64,000 nucleotides of DNA from NCBI RefSeq assembly GCF_036088315.1, contig NZ_CP107996.1:6065001-6129000 (forward strand). The letters are read 5' to 3'. Positions 34,946-46,525 of this stretch are shown one piece after another (the first letter of the stretch is position 1; every line of letters starts with the position of its first letter). A model generated the notes under the pieces. The model was not told where the DNA came from. It was given only the letters and a program-made list of their open reading frames with translations, and did not search any database. The stretch comes from Streptomyces sp. NBC_00344. GTDB taxonomy: Bacteria; Actinomycetota; Actinomycetes; Streptomycetales; Streptomycetaceae. Made by a program: the position numbers and the translations under genes.

Positions 34946-35629
34946 GTGACCGGAACCGACATGCTGCCCCAGTCCTGGAGCGGCGTCCTCGGCGAAGAGC
35001 TTCAGAAGCCCTACTTCAAGGAGCTCACCGAATTCGTCGAGGAGGAGCGGACCAGGGGGCCGGTCTACCCGCCGCGTGAAGAGGTGTTCGCCGCCCTGGA
35101 CGCCACGCCGTACGACCGGGTGAAAGTGCTGATCCTCGGTCAGGACCCCTATCACGGCGAAGGGCAGGGGCACGGGCTGTGCTTCTCGGTGCGTCCCGGC
35201 GTCAGGACGCCGCCCTCGCTCCGGAACATCTACAAGGAACTGAAGGACGAGCTCGGCCACCCCGTGCCGGACAACGGATATCTCATGCCCTGGGCCGAAC
35301 AGGGGGTGCTGCTGCTCAACGCGGTGCTGACCGTGCGGGCCTCCGAGGCCAACTCCCACAAGGGAAAGGGCTGGGAGAAGTTCACGGACGCGGTGATCGG
35401 CGCGGTGGCCTCCCGGCCGGATCCTGCGGTCTTCGTCCTCTGGGGCAACTACGCGCAGAAGAAGCTGCCGCTGATCGACGAGGAGCGGCATGTGGTGGTG
35501 AAGGGCGCGCATCCCTCGCCGCTGTCCGCGAAGAGGTTCTTCGGCTCCCGGCCGTTCACGCAGATCAACGAGGCGGTCGCCGCGCAGGGGCATCAGCCCA
35601 TCGACTGGCGTATCCCTGATCTGGGCTGA
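34946..35629 (+). CDS. ung: Uracil-DNA glycosylase
   Basis: 227 residues, family-1 UDG of normal length. The catalytic motif GQDPYHG has Asp67, and the second motif HPSPLS is intact. It removes uracil from DNA in base-excision repair. GTG 34946 has GGAGG at 34933-34937; the internal ATG 34961 is too far from it. It may be cotranscribed with the hypothetical gene downstream, 101 bp later. Confidence 0.94.
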   Translation: MTGTDMLPQSWSGVLGEELQKPYFKELTEFVEEERTRGPVYPPREEVFAALDATPYDRVKVLILGQDPYHGEGQGHGLCFSVRPGVRTPPSLRNIYKELKDELGHPVPDNGYLMPWAEQGVLLLNAVLTVRASEANSHKGKGWEKFTDAVIGAVASRPDPAVFVLWGNYAQKKLPLIDEERHVVVKGAHPSPLSAKRFFGSRPFTQINEAVAAQGHQPIDWRIPDLG

Positions 35630-35730
35630 CCCGGGAAGGCCGCACGGCTGCGCCATGATCGAGCGGACACCAGCCGGGGTCGGAGACGGCGCGGGTCGAG
35701 CTGATCCGTGCACGGGCAGAGGAGACATGA

Positions 35731-36207
35731 GTGGCCGAGTCGCAGCAGGACACATCGGCTGACACCGTGATGACCAGGATCGGCCAAGTGATCATGCTCA
35801 TGCACGGGGGCGACCGCGAAGAGGCCCGGAACCGCTTCGGCAGGCTGTGGGCCGAGATCGGGGAGAAGGGCGACGCCCTGCACCGCTGCACTCTGGCGCA
35901 CTACATGGCGGACACCCAGGACGATCCGGAGCACGAACTGCTCTGGGATCTGCGGGCGCTGGCCGCGGCGGACGGACTGGACGAAGGGCGGGCCGCCCGG
36001 CACGACTCCTCCCTGGTCGTCCGGGGCTTCTATCCGTCGCTGCATCTCAGTCTGGCGGCCGACTATCTGAAGCTGCGGCGCAGCGCGGCCGCGCGCGGCC
36101 ATCTGGCTCGCGCGCGGGCCGCGACGGACGCGCTGGCCGACGACGGATACGGCAACGGCATCCGGGCCGCGATCGACCGGCTCGAGTGGCAGCTGGGAGA
36201 GGAGTGA
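35731..36207 (+). CDS. Hypothetical helical protein (TPR-like)
   Basis: 158 residues, not recognised beyond a likely all-helical, tetratricopeptide-like character (repeated A-L-rich amphipathic helices such as LAADYLKLRRSAAARGHLARA). No membrane helix or signal. GTG 35731 follows AGAGGAG (35718-35724) with good spacing. It lies after ung on the same strand. No function is suggested. Confidence 0.7.
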   Translation: MAESQQDTSADTVMTRIGQVIMLMHGGDREEARNRFGRLWAEIGEKGDALHRCTLAHYMADTQDDPEHELLWDLRALAAADGLDEGRAARHDSSLVVRGFYPSLHLSLAADYLKLRRSAAARGHLARARAATDALADDGYGNGIRAAIDRLEWQLGEE

Positions 36208-36225
36208 GCGACCGGCGCGGACGAC

Positions 36226-36245
36226 GCGGGCCCGCCACGGCCCGC
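36226..36245. terminator. Possible terminator between convergent genes
   Basis: GCGGGCC, 6-nt loop, GGCCCGC. A perfect 7-bp GC stem 19 nt after the TPR-like gene stop, with a second GC dyad CCGGCGGCCGG just after. No T-run. Confidence 0.4.
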
Positions 36246-36303
36246 GAACCGGCGGCCGGTTGTGCGGCCCTGCACCTGCCGGACCTCCGGCCGGCCGTCA
36301 CGA

Positions 36304-36816
36304 CTACTCCCCGGTGGCGCCGTCGATCCGTTCGCGCAGCAGGTCGGCATGGCCGTTGTGACGGGCGTACTCCTCGATCATATGGGTGTATATCCAGCGC
36401 AGACTGAACTGCTCGCCCCTCTTGTTCCTGCCGTCGGAGAGATCGTCCAGAGAGCGCCCGGAGGCCAGCCGGCGCGCATGCGCGATCTCGGCCTGCCACG
36501 TGGTGTACGCCTCGTCCCAGGTGTCGGATTCGGTGAGGTGGAATTCCCCGTCCGGATCCTCGTCGCTGAAGTAGATCGGCGGTGTCTCCTCGTCGGCCAG
36601 GACCTGGCGGAACCAGCCGCGCTCCACCTCGACCATGTGGCGGACGAGACCGAGCAGGGACAGCTCGGACGGGGGCACGGATGCCGTACGCAGCTGTGCG
36701 TCGTCCAGCCCCGCGCACTTCAGTGCCAGGGTGTCCCGGTGGTAGTCGAGCCAGCCGTCCAGCATGGTGCGTTCGTCGGCGGTCAGAGGCGGTTCGCTGC
36801 GTTCCTGGGTTGTCAT
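36304..36816 (-). CDS. DinB-fold (DUF664) protein, putative thiol-dependent transferase
   Basis: 170 residues in the four-helix DinB/YfiT-like superfamily. Metal-binding type histidines occur in LVRHMVEVERGWF and EEYARHNGHADLLRE. In Actinobacteria such proteins include mycothiol-dependent transferases and detoxifying enzymes; this one has no assigned substrate. ATG 36816 follows GGCGAGG with 9-nt spacing; ATG 36825 overlaps that site. It is 41 bp downstream of the tetR stop on the same strand, so cotranscription is plausible. Confidence 0.82.
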   Translation of the reverse strand: MTTQERSEPPLTADERTMLDGWLDYHRDTLALKCAGLDDAQLRTASVPPSELSLLGLVRHMVEVERGWFRQVLADEETPPIYFSDEDPDGEFHLTESDTWDEAYTTWQAEIAHARRLASGRSLDDLSDGRNKRGEQFSLRWIYTHMIEEYARHNGHADLLRERIDGATGE

Positions 36817-36857
36817 GACGGACATCCTCGCCCTGTGATCGGCGTCGCCGCCATCCG

Positions 36858-37448
36858 TTATCGCTGCAGCATTCCACGCAGCAGTTCGCCGAAGCCGCGG
36901 CTCAGTTCCTCCCGGCTGGGCACGGCGTCGTGGTGGGAGCCGGCCGCACAGGAGAACATCAGCCCCTCGCACCAGGCCATCAGCGACAGCGCGTGCCGCT
37001 CGGGTTCCGGCGACCCCGCCTGCGTCATCAGGGTGACCAGGGGCTCGCGGAACTGCCGGCCCGCTGTGTCGTAGAACTTCCGCAACTCGGGCCTTCTGGT
37101 GGCCTCCAGTGCCAGCTCGTAGCGTGACACGAGCAGTCCGGGATGGCGGGTCAGATAGCGGTGCAGCGCCGTGGCCAGGGCTTCCACCAACTCTGCTGTG
37201 CCGTCGCCGTGAACCGGCATCTCGTCCACGGTGAGTACCCGCGCCTCCCGCTGCGCCTGGCGCCGTACCGCGGCCTCCAGCAGGGCCTGGCGGGTGCGTG
37301 CGTGATTCGATGTCGAGCCCTGGGGGAGCCCGGCGAGCTCGTCGACCGCCCGGTGGGTGAGGCCGCGCATGCCGCGCTCCGTGAGCAGGGTGAGGGCGGT
37401 GTCGGCGATGAGTTCGGCACGGGATCTGCCGGGGCTGGATGCTGCCAT
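36858..37448 (-). CDS. TetR family transcriptional regulator
   Basis: 196 residues. The N-terminal helix-turn-helix (about 10-55) has TLLTERGMRGLTHRAVDELAGLPQGSTSNH (core LTHRAVDELAG). The C-terminal ligand domain resembles TetR_C types regulating monooxygenases. It is divergent from an FAD monooxygenase gene with two clear palindromes in between, so autorepression and control of the monooxygenase are very likely. The inducer is unknown. ATG 37448. Confidence 0.88.
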   Translation of the reverse strand: MAASSPGRSRAELIADTALTLLTERGMRGLTHRAVDELAGLPQGSTSNHARTRQALLEAAVRRQAQREARVLTVDEMPVHGDGTAELVEALATALHRYLTRHPGLLVSRYELALEATRRPELRKFYDTAGRQFREPLVTLMTQAGSPEPERHALSLMAWCEGLMFSCAAGSHHDAVPSREELSRGFGELLRGMLQR

Positions 37449-37464
37449 GCGGCCAACCTACCGG

Positions 37465-37508
37465 GGGTACTACAGGTGTAGTACCCTACCGGTCACTACG
37501 CCTGTAGT
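37465..37508. promoter_or_regulatory. Two TetR-type operators between tetR and the monooxygenase gene
   Basis: GGGTACTACA-GG-TGTAGTACCC (37465-37486) is a 22-bp perfect palindrome. ACTAC-GCCT-GTAGT (37495-37508) is a second, 14-bp palindrome sharing the ACTAC/GTAGT half-sites, 20 bp centre to centre plus about five. Both lie between the divergent starts at 37448 and 37543. Confidence 0.75.
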
Positions 37509-37542
37509 CCCATGTGACCGGGGTGCGCGAACAGGAGGGGTC

Positions 37543-38763
37543 ATGCGGAAAGCGGCGACCGATTCTCATGCCGTGGTGATCGGAGCGGGCATCGGCGGTC
37601 TGACCGCCGCGGCAGCCCTGCACCAGCGCGGCTGGCAGGTGACAGTCCTCGAACGCGCGCCCTCGATCGAACCGCTGGGATCGGCGATCTCCCTCGCACC
37701 CAACGCCCAGCGCGCGCTGGATGTCATCGGCCTCGGTGACGAGGTGCGCCGGCTCGCCGCATGGCAGGGGGACGGCGGGATGCGCACCCCCGGCGGTCGC
37801 TGGCTGTCCCGTACGAACGCCGAAGCCGCCAGGCGCGCGTTCGGCGGGCCCGTCGTCCTGCTGCACCGCGCCGTGCTGGTGGAGCGACTGGCCGCGCTGC
37901 TGCCGGCGGGGTGCGTCCATACCGGGGTGCCCGCCGAACTGGCCGAACCGGGCGCTGCCGGGCGCCCCGCAGTCGTCCGCACCCCCGAGGGGGAGCTGGA
38001 GGCCGCTCTCGTCGTGGGCGCGGACGGCATCAACTCCGGTGTGCGGCGGGTGCTGTTCCCCGGCCATCAGGAGCCGGTCCATGCCGGATTCACCACCTGG
38101 CGGCTCATCGTCCCGGCGCCGGACCGGTCCTTCCCCGCGCACGAGAGCTGGGGGCGCGGACGCCTCTGGGGCAGCCAGCCGCTCAAGGACGGCAGGATCT
38201 ACGCCTACGCGGCTGCCGCCGCACCGGAGGGCGGCCGTGCCCCCGACGACGAGAAGGCCGAACTGCGCCGGCTCTTCGGCGACTGGCACCACCCGGTTCC
38301 CGCGCTCATCGCAGCCGCCGAGCCGCGACAGGTGCTGCGCCACGACGTCCGCCATCTCACCGTTCCGCTGCCTGCCCATCACCGGGGCCGGGCCGTTCTG
38401 GTCGGCGATGCCGCACACCCCATGACTCCGAGCCTCGGCCAGGGCGGCAACCAGGCCATCGAGGACGCCATCGTGCTCGCCCACCACGCCGGATCCGTGC
38501 AAGGACCCGGGGCCGTTCCCGGCCCGGCGCTCGCCGCCCACACCGCGGACCGGCTGCCGCGCACCACGGCCATAGCCCGCCGGGCGGCCGCAACCGGCAG
38601 ACTGACCATGCTGCGCAGCTTGCCGGCGGTAGCGCTGCGGAACACCCTCATCGCCGCGGTCTCCAGAGTCGGGCCCACCGTGGTGCTCCGCTCCTTCGCG
38701 GACATCGCCGACTGGCAGCCGCCGCAGCGCACGTATGCTGCGCAGCACAGCACCAGTACGTGA
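37543..38763 (+). CDS. FAD-dependent monooxygenase (aromatic hydroxylase type)
   Basis: 406 residues, group A flavoprotein monooxygenase. The N-terminal Rossmann motif is GAGIGGLTAA. The DG motif is GADGINS near 159-165 and the ribityl-binding GDAAHPMTPSLGQGGNQ near 287-303. It would hydroxylate an aromatic or related substrate with NAD(P)H and oxygen. ATG 37543 follows AGGAGGGG (37532-37539). Expression is probably repressed by the divergent TetR. An oxidoreductase gene starts 22 bp after its stop. Confidence 0.9.
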   Translation: MRKAATDSHAVVIGAGIGGLTAAAALHQRGWQVTVLERAPSIEPLGSAISLAPNAQRALDVIGLGDEVRRLAAWQGDGGMRTPGGRWLSRTNAEAARRAFGGPVVLLHRAVLVERLAALLPAGCVHTGVPAELAEPGAAGRPAVVRTPEGELEAALVVGADGINSGVRRVLFPGHQEPVHAGFTTWRLIVPAPDRSFPAHESWGRGRLWGSQPLKDGRIYAYAAAAAPEGGRAPDDEKAELRRLFGDWHHPVPALIAAAEPRQVLRHDVRHLTVPLPAHHRGRAVLVGDAAHPMTPSLGQGGNQAIEDAIVLAHHAGSVQGPGAVPGPALAAHTADRLPRTTAIARRAAATGRLTMLRSLPAVALRNTLIAAVSRVGPTVVLRSFADIADWQPPQRTYAAQHSTST

Positions 38764-38785
38764 CAAAGCGATAGGGAGGCCCCCT

Positions 38786-39691
38786 GTGAAGGTCGGCTGC
38801 ATCGGGCTCGGGGACATCGCTCAGAAGGCGTATCTGCCGGTACTGACCGCCAGGCCGGGCATCGAACTGCATCTGCAGACCCGGACGCCCGCGACTCTGG
38901 CGCGTACCGCTGATGCCCACCGCATCCCGGCCGCTCAGTGCCATGCCGACCTGGACGCACTGCTTGCCCAGGGGCTCGACGCCGCATTCGTCCACGCGCC
39001 GACCACGGCGCACCCGGAGATCGCGGCCCGGCTCCTCGAGGCGGGTGTCGCGACCTACGTCGACAAGCCGCTCGCCTATGAACTCGCCGATTCGGAGCGT
39101 CTGGTGAGCCTGGCCGAAAGCCGCGGAGTCAGTCTGGCCGTCGGATTCAACCGGCGTCTGGCTCCCGGCTACACCCAGTGCGCCGACCATCCGCGCGAGC
39201 TGATCCTGATGCAGAAGAACCGGGTCGGCCTCCCGGAGGACCCGCGCACCCTGGTCCTGGACGACTTCATCCATGTGGTCGACACCCTGCGCTTCCTGGC
39301 GCCAGGACCGGTCGAGCGGGTGGACGTGCAGGCAAGGATCCGGGACGGGCTGATGCACCATGTGGTGCTGCATCTGTCGGGTGACGGCTTCTCCGCGATC
39401 GGCACCATGAACCGGATGAACGGCTCGACCGAGGAGATCCTCGAGGTCTCGGGGCAGGAGTCGAAGCGGCAGGTGATCAATCTCGCTGAGATCGTCGACC
39501 ACAAGGGCCAGCCGACTGTGCGCCGCCGCGGCGACTGGGTGCCGGTGGCCCGGCAGCGTGGCATCGAACAGTGCGTGACCTCCTTCCTCGACGCGGTGGA
39601 GGCGGGAGAACTGCTCAGCGCCCAGGATGCCCTGCGGACTCATGAGCTGTGCGAGCGTGTGGTGCAGTCGGCCGTGCGGCAGGCCGCCTGA
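38786..39691 (+). CDS. Gfo/Idh/MocA family oxidoreductase
   Basis: 301 residues. N-terminal Rossmann fold (GCIGLGDIAQKAYLP), conserved EKP-type motif present as DKPLAY (about 93-98), and a C-terminal alpha/beta domain. The family oxidises or reduces sugars, inositols or biliverdin-like compounds with NAD(P). GTG 38786 follows GGGAGG (38774-38779). It may be in one operon with the monooxygenase. Its last 77 bp overlap the convergent lnt gene. Confidence 0.86.
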   Translation: MKVGCIGLGDIAQKAYLPVLTARPGIELHLQTRTPATLARTADAHRIPAAQCHADLDALLAQGLDAAFVHAPTTAHPEIAARLLEAGVATYVDKPLAYELADSERLVSLAESRGVSLAVGFNRRLAPGYTQCADHPRELILMQKNRVGLPEDPRTLVLDDFIHVVDTLRFLAPGPVERVDVQARIRDGLMHHVVLHLSGDGFSAIGTMNRMNGSTEEILEVSGQESKRQVINLAEIVDHKGQPTVRRRGDWVPVARQRGIEQCVTSFLDAVEAGELLSAQDALRTHELCERVVQSAVRQAA

Positions 39692-41186
39692 ACGACCGCA
39701 GACCCTCGACCGCGGCCAGTACCGCGAGCACGGCCAGGGCGCCCCGGAGAGGCCAGTCACCGAAGCGCACATAGAGAGTCGTGCCGTCGGCCAGCGGAAT
39801 GTCGTACACCTCCGATGTGCTGCTGCCGGTGCCCAGCCAGGGCCCGACGCGACGGCCGTCGGGCCCGTACACCGCGCTCACCCCGGTGAGCGTGGCATGC
39901 ACCATCGGCCGTCCGGTCTCGGCGGCTCTCAGCGCCCCGAGTGAAGCGTGCTGTTCGGGCGCCCAGCTGTGCTGGAAGGACGATGTCGCCGACTGCGCGA
40001 CGAGCAGCCGGGTTCCGTCGCGGGTCAGTTGCCGGCTCATGTCGGGGAACGCCGACTCGAAGCAGACCATGGGGCCCACCCGCAGACCGCCGGGCAGCGT
40101 CATCACGACCTGACGGGTGCCCCGCTTGCGGTCCTCGCCCGCGGCCTTTCCCACCGAGGTCGCCCAGCCGAGGACCGAACGGGCGGGGACGTACTCGCCG
40201 AACGGGACGAGCCGCATCTTGTCGTAGCGGTCGCCGGTGAGTCCCGAAGGGCCGACGAGAACGGAACTCTTGTAGATGCCGGGCCGGTCGGAACGCCGGG
40301 CATCCACATTCACCAGGATGTCGGCGCCGGTCAGCCGGGAAAGGGCGGCGATCCGGGCGGTCAGACGGGGCCGGGAGGTGAGGTCCCTGCCGACGCTGCT
40401 CTCTCCCCACACCACCAGGTCGACGTCCCGGCCCGCGAGTTCACGGGTGAGGGCCTCGCTCCGGTCGAACCGGGCGTCGACGCCCTTGACGACCCCCGGC
40501 TGCACCACGGCGACACGGGTGCTCCCCTCTTCGGCTGGCCGGGGGGCCCACCAGGACACCGCGCCGGTGACCACGGCACAGGCCACTGCCCCGGTCGCAG
40601 CGGTCGTCCGTGCGGACTCCGCCACCAGCAGTGCCACCACGGCGGTGTTGACCGCCACCACCAGCAGACTGACAAGCCAGACCCCGCCCACCGACGCGAG
40701 CCGCAGCGCCGGGCCGACCTGCCACTGACTGGAGCCGAGCAGCCCCCAGGGGCCACCGAGCCCCTGCCAGGACCGGACCTGTTCGACCATCAGCCAGCCG
40801 GACGGCACCACCACCAGGGCCGCCGCGACGCGGGAGGCGGTCGCGGTCCGGCCCAGCATCGAGCGGACCAGCCACCCCCAGGGCGCCCACAGTGTTCCGA
40901 GCAGCGCGGCGAGCACCACGATGAAGACATTGAGGCTCGGCAGCAGCCAGTGGTGCACAGCGATCATGAAAGCGGTGCCACCGAGCCAGCCGTCGAGGGC
41001 GGCCCTGCGCGGGGTGGGGGCGGCCCGCATCAGCAACATCCACGGCACCAGCGCGAAGTAGGCCAGCCACCACAGGGACGGCGCCGGAAAGGACAACGCC
41101 GGCAACGCCCCCGCCAGCAGGGCCGCCGCGCCACGCCACCACGGCGAGCGGGCATGTCCCCGAAGCCGGCCGAGCGGAATCTGCAT
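39615..41186 (-). CDS. lnt: Apolipoprotein N-acyltransferase
   Basis: 523 residues. Several N-terminal membrane helices (about 15-215) precede a nitrilase-fold periplasmic domain. The catalytic triad is E262 (WGESSV), K323 (YDKMRLVPFGEYVP) and C375 (MVCFESAFPD). It N-acylates the lipoprotein cysteine at the outer face of the membrane; Streptomyces have such enzymes although it is unusual for Gram-positives. ATG 41186 follows AAGGAGG with 6-nt spacing. Likely ortholog of S. coelicolor Lnt1 by position. Tail-to-tail overlap with the oxidoreductase gene of 77 bp. Confidence 0.93.
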   Translation of the reverse strand: MQIPLGRLRGHARSPWWRGAAALLAGALPALSFPAPSLWWLAYFALVPWMLLMRAAPTPRRAALDGWLGGTAFMIAVHHWLLPSLNVFIVVLAALLGTLWAPWGWLVRSMLGRTATASRVAAALVVVPSGWLMVEQVRSWQGLGGPWGLLGSSQWQVGPALRLASVGGVWLVSLLVVAVNTAVVALLVAESARTTAATGAVACAVVTGAVSWWAPRPAEEGSTRVAVVQPGVVKGVDARFDRSEALTRELAGRDVDLVVWGESSVGRDLTSRPRLTARIAALSRLTGADILVNVDARRSDRPGIYKSSVLVGPSGLTGDRYDKMRLVPFGEYVPARSVLGWATSVGKAAGEDRKRGTRQVVMTLPGGLRVGPMVCFESAFPDMSRQLTRDGTRLLVAQSATSSFQHSWAPEQHASLGALRAAETGRPMVHATLTGVSAVYGPDGRRVGPWLGTGSSTSEVYDIPLADGTTLYVRFGDWPLRGALAVLAVLAAVEGLRSFRRPAARPTAPHARTAHESAGHPGR

Positions 41187-41538
41187 CAGCGCCTCCTTGC
41201 TCTCCGGCCCCGTGTGCAGTCTCTTCCCTCAGTGTGCGGGAGTAAGCCGGTTGCTGACAGCGCGCGGCCCGCGCGGCGTGTCAGGCTCCTGCGGCTGCCC
41301 CAGGGCACGCCGCCGTTTCTCTCCCGGACCGGGACGTCGCGCATGCGCCGGACCGCACCCGCATACGCACCGGACCGTACGCGCGCGTACGACCCGGACC
41401 GCACGCGCGACCCGAGATCCGCGCTCCGCGGCGAGCCGCACCGGCACCGCGTGTGGAAGGCTCTGCCGGGTGCTGCCGCTGATCGCCACCGGACGACTCG
41501 CCCCGGACAGCAGGCCGGCCGACTGGAGGGTGCGGCAG
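41187..41538. other. Intergenic region, 352 bp, between lnt and enoyl-CoA hydratase genes
   Basis: Contains the degenerate tandem repeats at 41348-41412 and presumably both divergent promoters. Reading frames across it are not supported by ribosome sites; the hydratase frame is open far upstream but its homology begins at 41539. Confidence 0.55.
41348..41412. repeat. Degenerate tandem repeats with CCGGACCG cores
   Basis: Three units begin CCGGACCG at 41348, 41370 and 41394, of 22, 24 and 19 bp. Each continues with a CACNCGC/TACGCGC segment. Extended purine/pyrimidine alternation (GTACGCGCGCGTAC, 41377-41390) forms a 14-bp palindrome in the second unit. Confidence 0.7.
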
Positions 41539-42312
41539 ATGCCCGTACGCAGCGAACGCAACGGCCCGGTCACCACCGTGGTGCTGTCCCGGCCCGAGTC
41601 GCGCAACGCGGTGGACGGTCCCACCGCCCTCGCGCTCGCGGACGCCTTCCGGGCTTTCGACACCGACCCGGAGGCCGCGGTGGCAGTGCTCTGGGGCGAG
41701 GGCGGCACCTTCTGCGCGGGCGCCGACCTCAAGGCCATCGGGACGCCCCGGGGCAATGCGGTGAACGAGGCGGGTGACGGTCCGATGGGCCCGACCCGGA
41801 TGCGTCTTTCCAAGCCCGTCATCGCCGCGGTTTCCGGGCACGCCGTGGCCGGTGGCCTCGAACTCGCCCTGTGGTGCGACCTGAGGGTGGCCGAGGAGGA
41901 CGCGGTGTTCGGGGTGTTCTGCCGCCGTTGGGGGGTACCGCTGATCGACGGCGGCACCGTACGGCTGCCCCGGCTGATCGGGGAGAGCCGCGCCATGGAC
42001 CTGGTGCTGACCGGCCGCCCGGTCGACGCTGCCGAGGCACACGCGATCGGCCTCGCCAACCGGGTGGTGCCGTCCGGCACGGCCCGCGCGGCGGCGGAGG
42101 AGCTCGCCGCAGCCATCGCGGCCTTTCCGCAGGACTGTCTGCGCGAGGACCGGCTCTCGCTCCTGGAACAGGCCGGCCGCTCCGAGGCGGAGGCGATGGC
42201 CGGCGAACTGCGCCACGGGCGGATCTCACTGACGCACTCGCAGGAGGGCGCCGACCGGTTTGCGGCCGGAGCCGGCCGGCACGGATCCTTCGGCGAGAAT
42301 CCGGACCACTGA
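41539..42312 (+). CDS. Enoyl-CoA hydratase/isomerase family protein
   Basis: 257 residues, crotonase fold. The oxyanion-hole regions are GTFCAGADLKAI and SGHAVAGGLELALWCDLRVA (core GHAVAGGLEL). The catalytic acidic residue region is GVPLIDGGTVRLPRLIG. It would hydrate or isomerise an acyl-CoA. ATG 41539 follows GGAGGG (41525-41530). The next genes convert methylmalonyl-CoA, so a branched-chain or propionate-linked role is plausible but the 127-bp gap suggests a separate transcript. Confidence 0.88.
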   Translation: MPVRSERNGPVTTVVLSRPESRNAVDGPTALALADAFRAFDTDPEAAVAVLWGEGGTFCAGADLKAIGTPRGNAVNEAGDGPMGPTRMRLSKPVIAAVSGHAVAGGLELALWCDLRVAEEDAVFGVFCRRWGVPLIDGGTVRLPRLIGESRAMDLVLTGRPVDAAEAHAIGLANRVVPSGTARAAAEELAAAIAAFPQDCLREDRLSLLEQAGRSEAEAMAGELRHGRISLTHSQEGADRFAAGAGRHGSFGENPDH

Positions 42313-42439
42313 CACACCGTCGGGGGCCGCGCCGCCCCCCCCCGGCCACGGTCGCGCTCCGCTCCGGCGGGCCGGGAAGAGTTCAAGGTCACAGCGGTTC
42401 CCTCTGCTGCTCGTCTGAGACGCTGGCTAGCATCTGAGC

Positions 42440-44319
42440 ATGACGGTCCTGCCCGACAACGGGCTCCCCCTGGCCGCCGAGTTCCCGCATGCGACCCATG
42501 AGCAGTGGCAGACCCTTGTGGAAGGCGTGCTGCGCAAATCGGGTAAGGATGTCTCGGGCACGGCGGCGGAAGCGGCGCTCTCCACCACGCTGGAGGACGG
42601 GCTCATCGCCCGTCCCCTCTACATCGCGCCGGACGCCGGAGGTGAGCCGGGTTATCCCGGTTTCGCCCCGTTCACCCGGGGCAGCGCGCCCGCGGGCCGC
42701 TCCCTCAGCGGCTGGGACGTACGGCAGCGACACAGCAGACCGGACGCCGCCCGCACCAACGAGGCCGTGCTCGCGGACCTGGAGAACGGCGTCGCCTCCG
42801 TATGGCTGACGGCCGGCGCCGCCGGTGTGCCGGTGGCCCAGCTGGACAGAGCCCTCGAGGGGGTCCACCTCGATCTGGCTCCGGTCGTTCTCGACGCGGG
42901 CGCTGAATTCGATGCAGCCGCACGGGAGTTGCTGAGGCTTCATGAAACCCGAGGGGTCGCCCCTGATGCGGCCCTCGGCAATCTCGGCGCCGACCCTCTC
43001 GGGCTTGTCGCCCGCACCGGCCGGCACGACGACCTGACCGCTCACACCGCTGCCGCCACCGAACTGGCGAAGCTGTGCCACCAGCGGTACCCCGGAGTGC
43101 GCGCCCTTGTCGTGGACGCGATGCCGTACCACGAGGCCGGCGCGTCGGCAGCCCAGGAGCTCGGCTGTTCGCTGGCCACCGCGGTGGCCGCGCTGCGCGA
43201 TCTCACTGCGGCCGGGCTGGACGCCGATGCGGCCTGTGGGCAGCTGGAATTCCGCTACGCCGCCACGGCCGACCAGTTCCTCACCATCGCCAAATTGCGC
43301 GCCGCCCGCCGGCTCTGGGCCAGGGTGGCCGAGGCGTGCGGCTCTCCCGCCGCCGGCGCCCAGCGTCAGCACGCCGTGACATCACCGGTGATGATGGCCC
43401 GGCGCGACCCGTGGGTGAACATGCTGCGCACCACCATCGCCTGCCTGGCCGCGGGCACCGGCGGGGCGGACTCCGTGACCGTGCTGCCCTTCGACCACGC
43501 ACTCGGACTGCCGGACGACTTCGCCCGGCGTATCGCACGCAACACCTCGACCGTGCTCGTCGAGGAGTCGCATCTGGCGCGGGTGATCGACCCGGCCGGG
43601 GGGTCCTGGTACGTGGAGCGGCTCACCGAGGAGATCGCCCAGGCGTCCTGGAACTGGTTCCAGGAGATCGAACGCGCCGGCGGGCAGGCAGCCGGCCTGC
43701 GTTCCGGGCTGATCGCCGGCCGGCTGGCGGACACCTGGGAGCGCCGCAGTGAACAGCTGGCCCGACGGCGTGAGCCGGTCACCGGGGTCAGCGAGTTCCC
43801 GCAGCTCGCCGAGCGACCCGTGGTCCGTGACACCGCACCTGCGGGCCCCGCGGGCGGACTGCCCGTGGTCCGCCGTGACGACGCGTTCGAGGCGCTGCGC
43901 TCCCGCTCGGACGCACATCTGGCGGCAACCGGCGCCCGGCCCCGGGTGTTCATCGCCGCACTGGGCCCCGCCGCGGCCCACACAGCACGGGTCACCTTCG
44001 CCTCCAACCTCTTCCAGGCGGGCGGCATCGAACCGGTGCACGATCCGGCGCCGCTCGGCCCGGACAACGTCGCCGCGGCCTTCGCGTCGGGCGGTGCGAC
44101 CGTCGCCTGTCTCTGTTCCAGCGACACGCTCTACGCCGAGCAGGCGGAGAGCACCGCGGCCGCGCTGAAATCGGCGGGTGCCGACCAGATCTTCCTGGCC
44201 GGCCGGCCGGGCGAGCGGAAGGACGCGTATCTGCGGGCCGGAGTGGACGAGTTCATCTTCGCCGGAGCGGACGCGGTAGCCGTGCTGACCTCCGTGCTCG
44301 ACCGAATGGGAGTGGCGTA

Positions 44320-44320
<1 letters not shown>
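42440..44320 (+). CDS. mutA: Methylmalonyl-CoA mutase small (beta) subunit
   Basis: 626 residues. The TIM-barrel half contains blocks shared with MutB (for example SGWDVRQRH and [17 protein letters not shown]), and the C-terminal flavodoxin-like domain lacks the DxHxxG cobalamin motif, as in all small subunits. It forms the AB heterodimer that interconverts methylmalonyl-CoA and succinyl-CoA. ATG 42440 lies 6 nt after TAGCAT (42428-42433) without a Shine-Dalgarno, so the operon message may be leaderless. Its stop overlaps the mutB start (TAATG). Confidence 0.92.
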
Positions 44321-46521
<2,201 letters not shown>

Positions 46522-46525
46522 GCCG

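Noticed and set aside
41348..41412. CRISPR-like array
   Set aside because: Units are degenerate, adjacent and lack unique spacers; no cas genes are nearby.
39948..41777. 609-codon frame opposite lnt
   Set aside because: It is the antisense shadow of lnt and runs through the tandem repeats; composition is low-complexity.
42335..42343. Run of nine C residues
   Set aside because: It is intergenic and could be real or a sequencing length error; no biological claim can be made from it.
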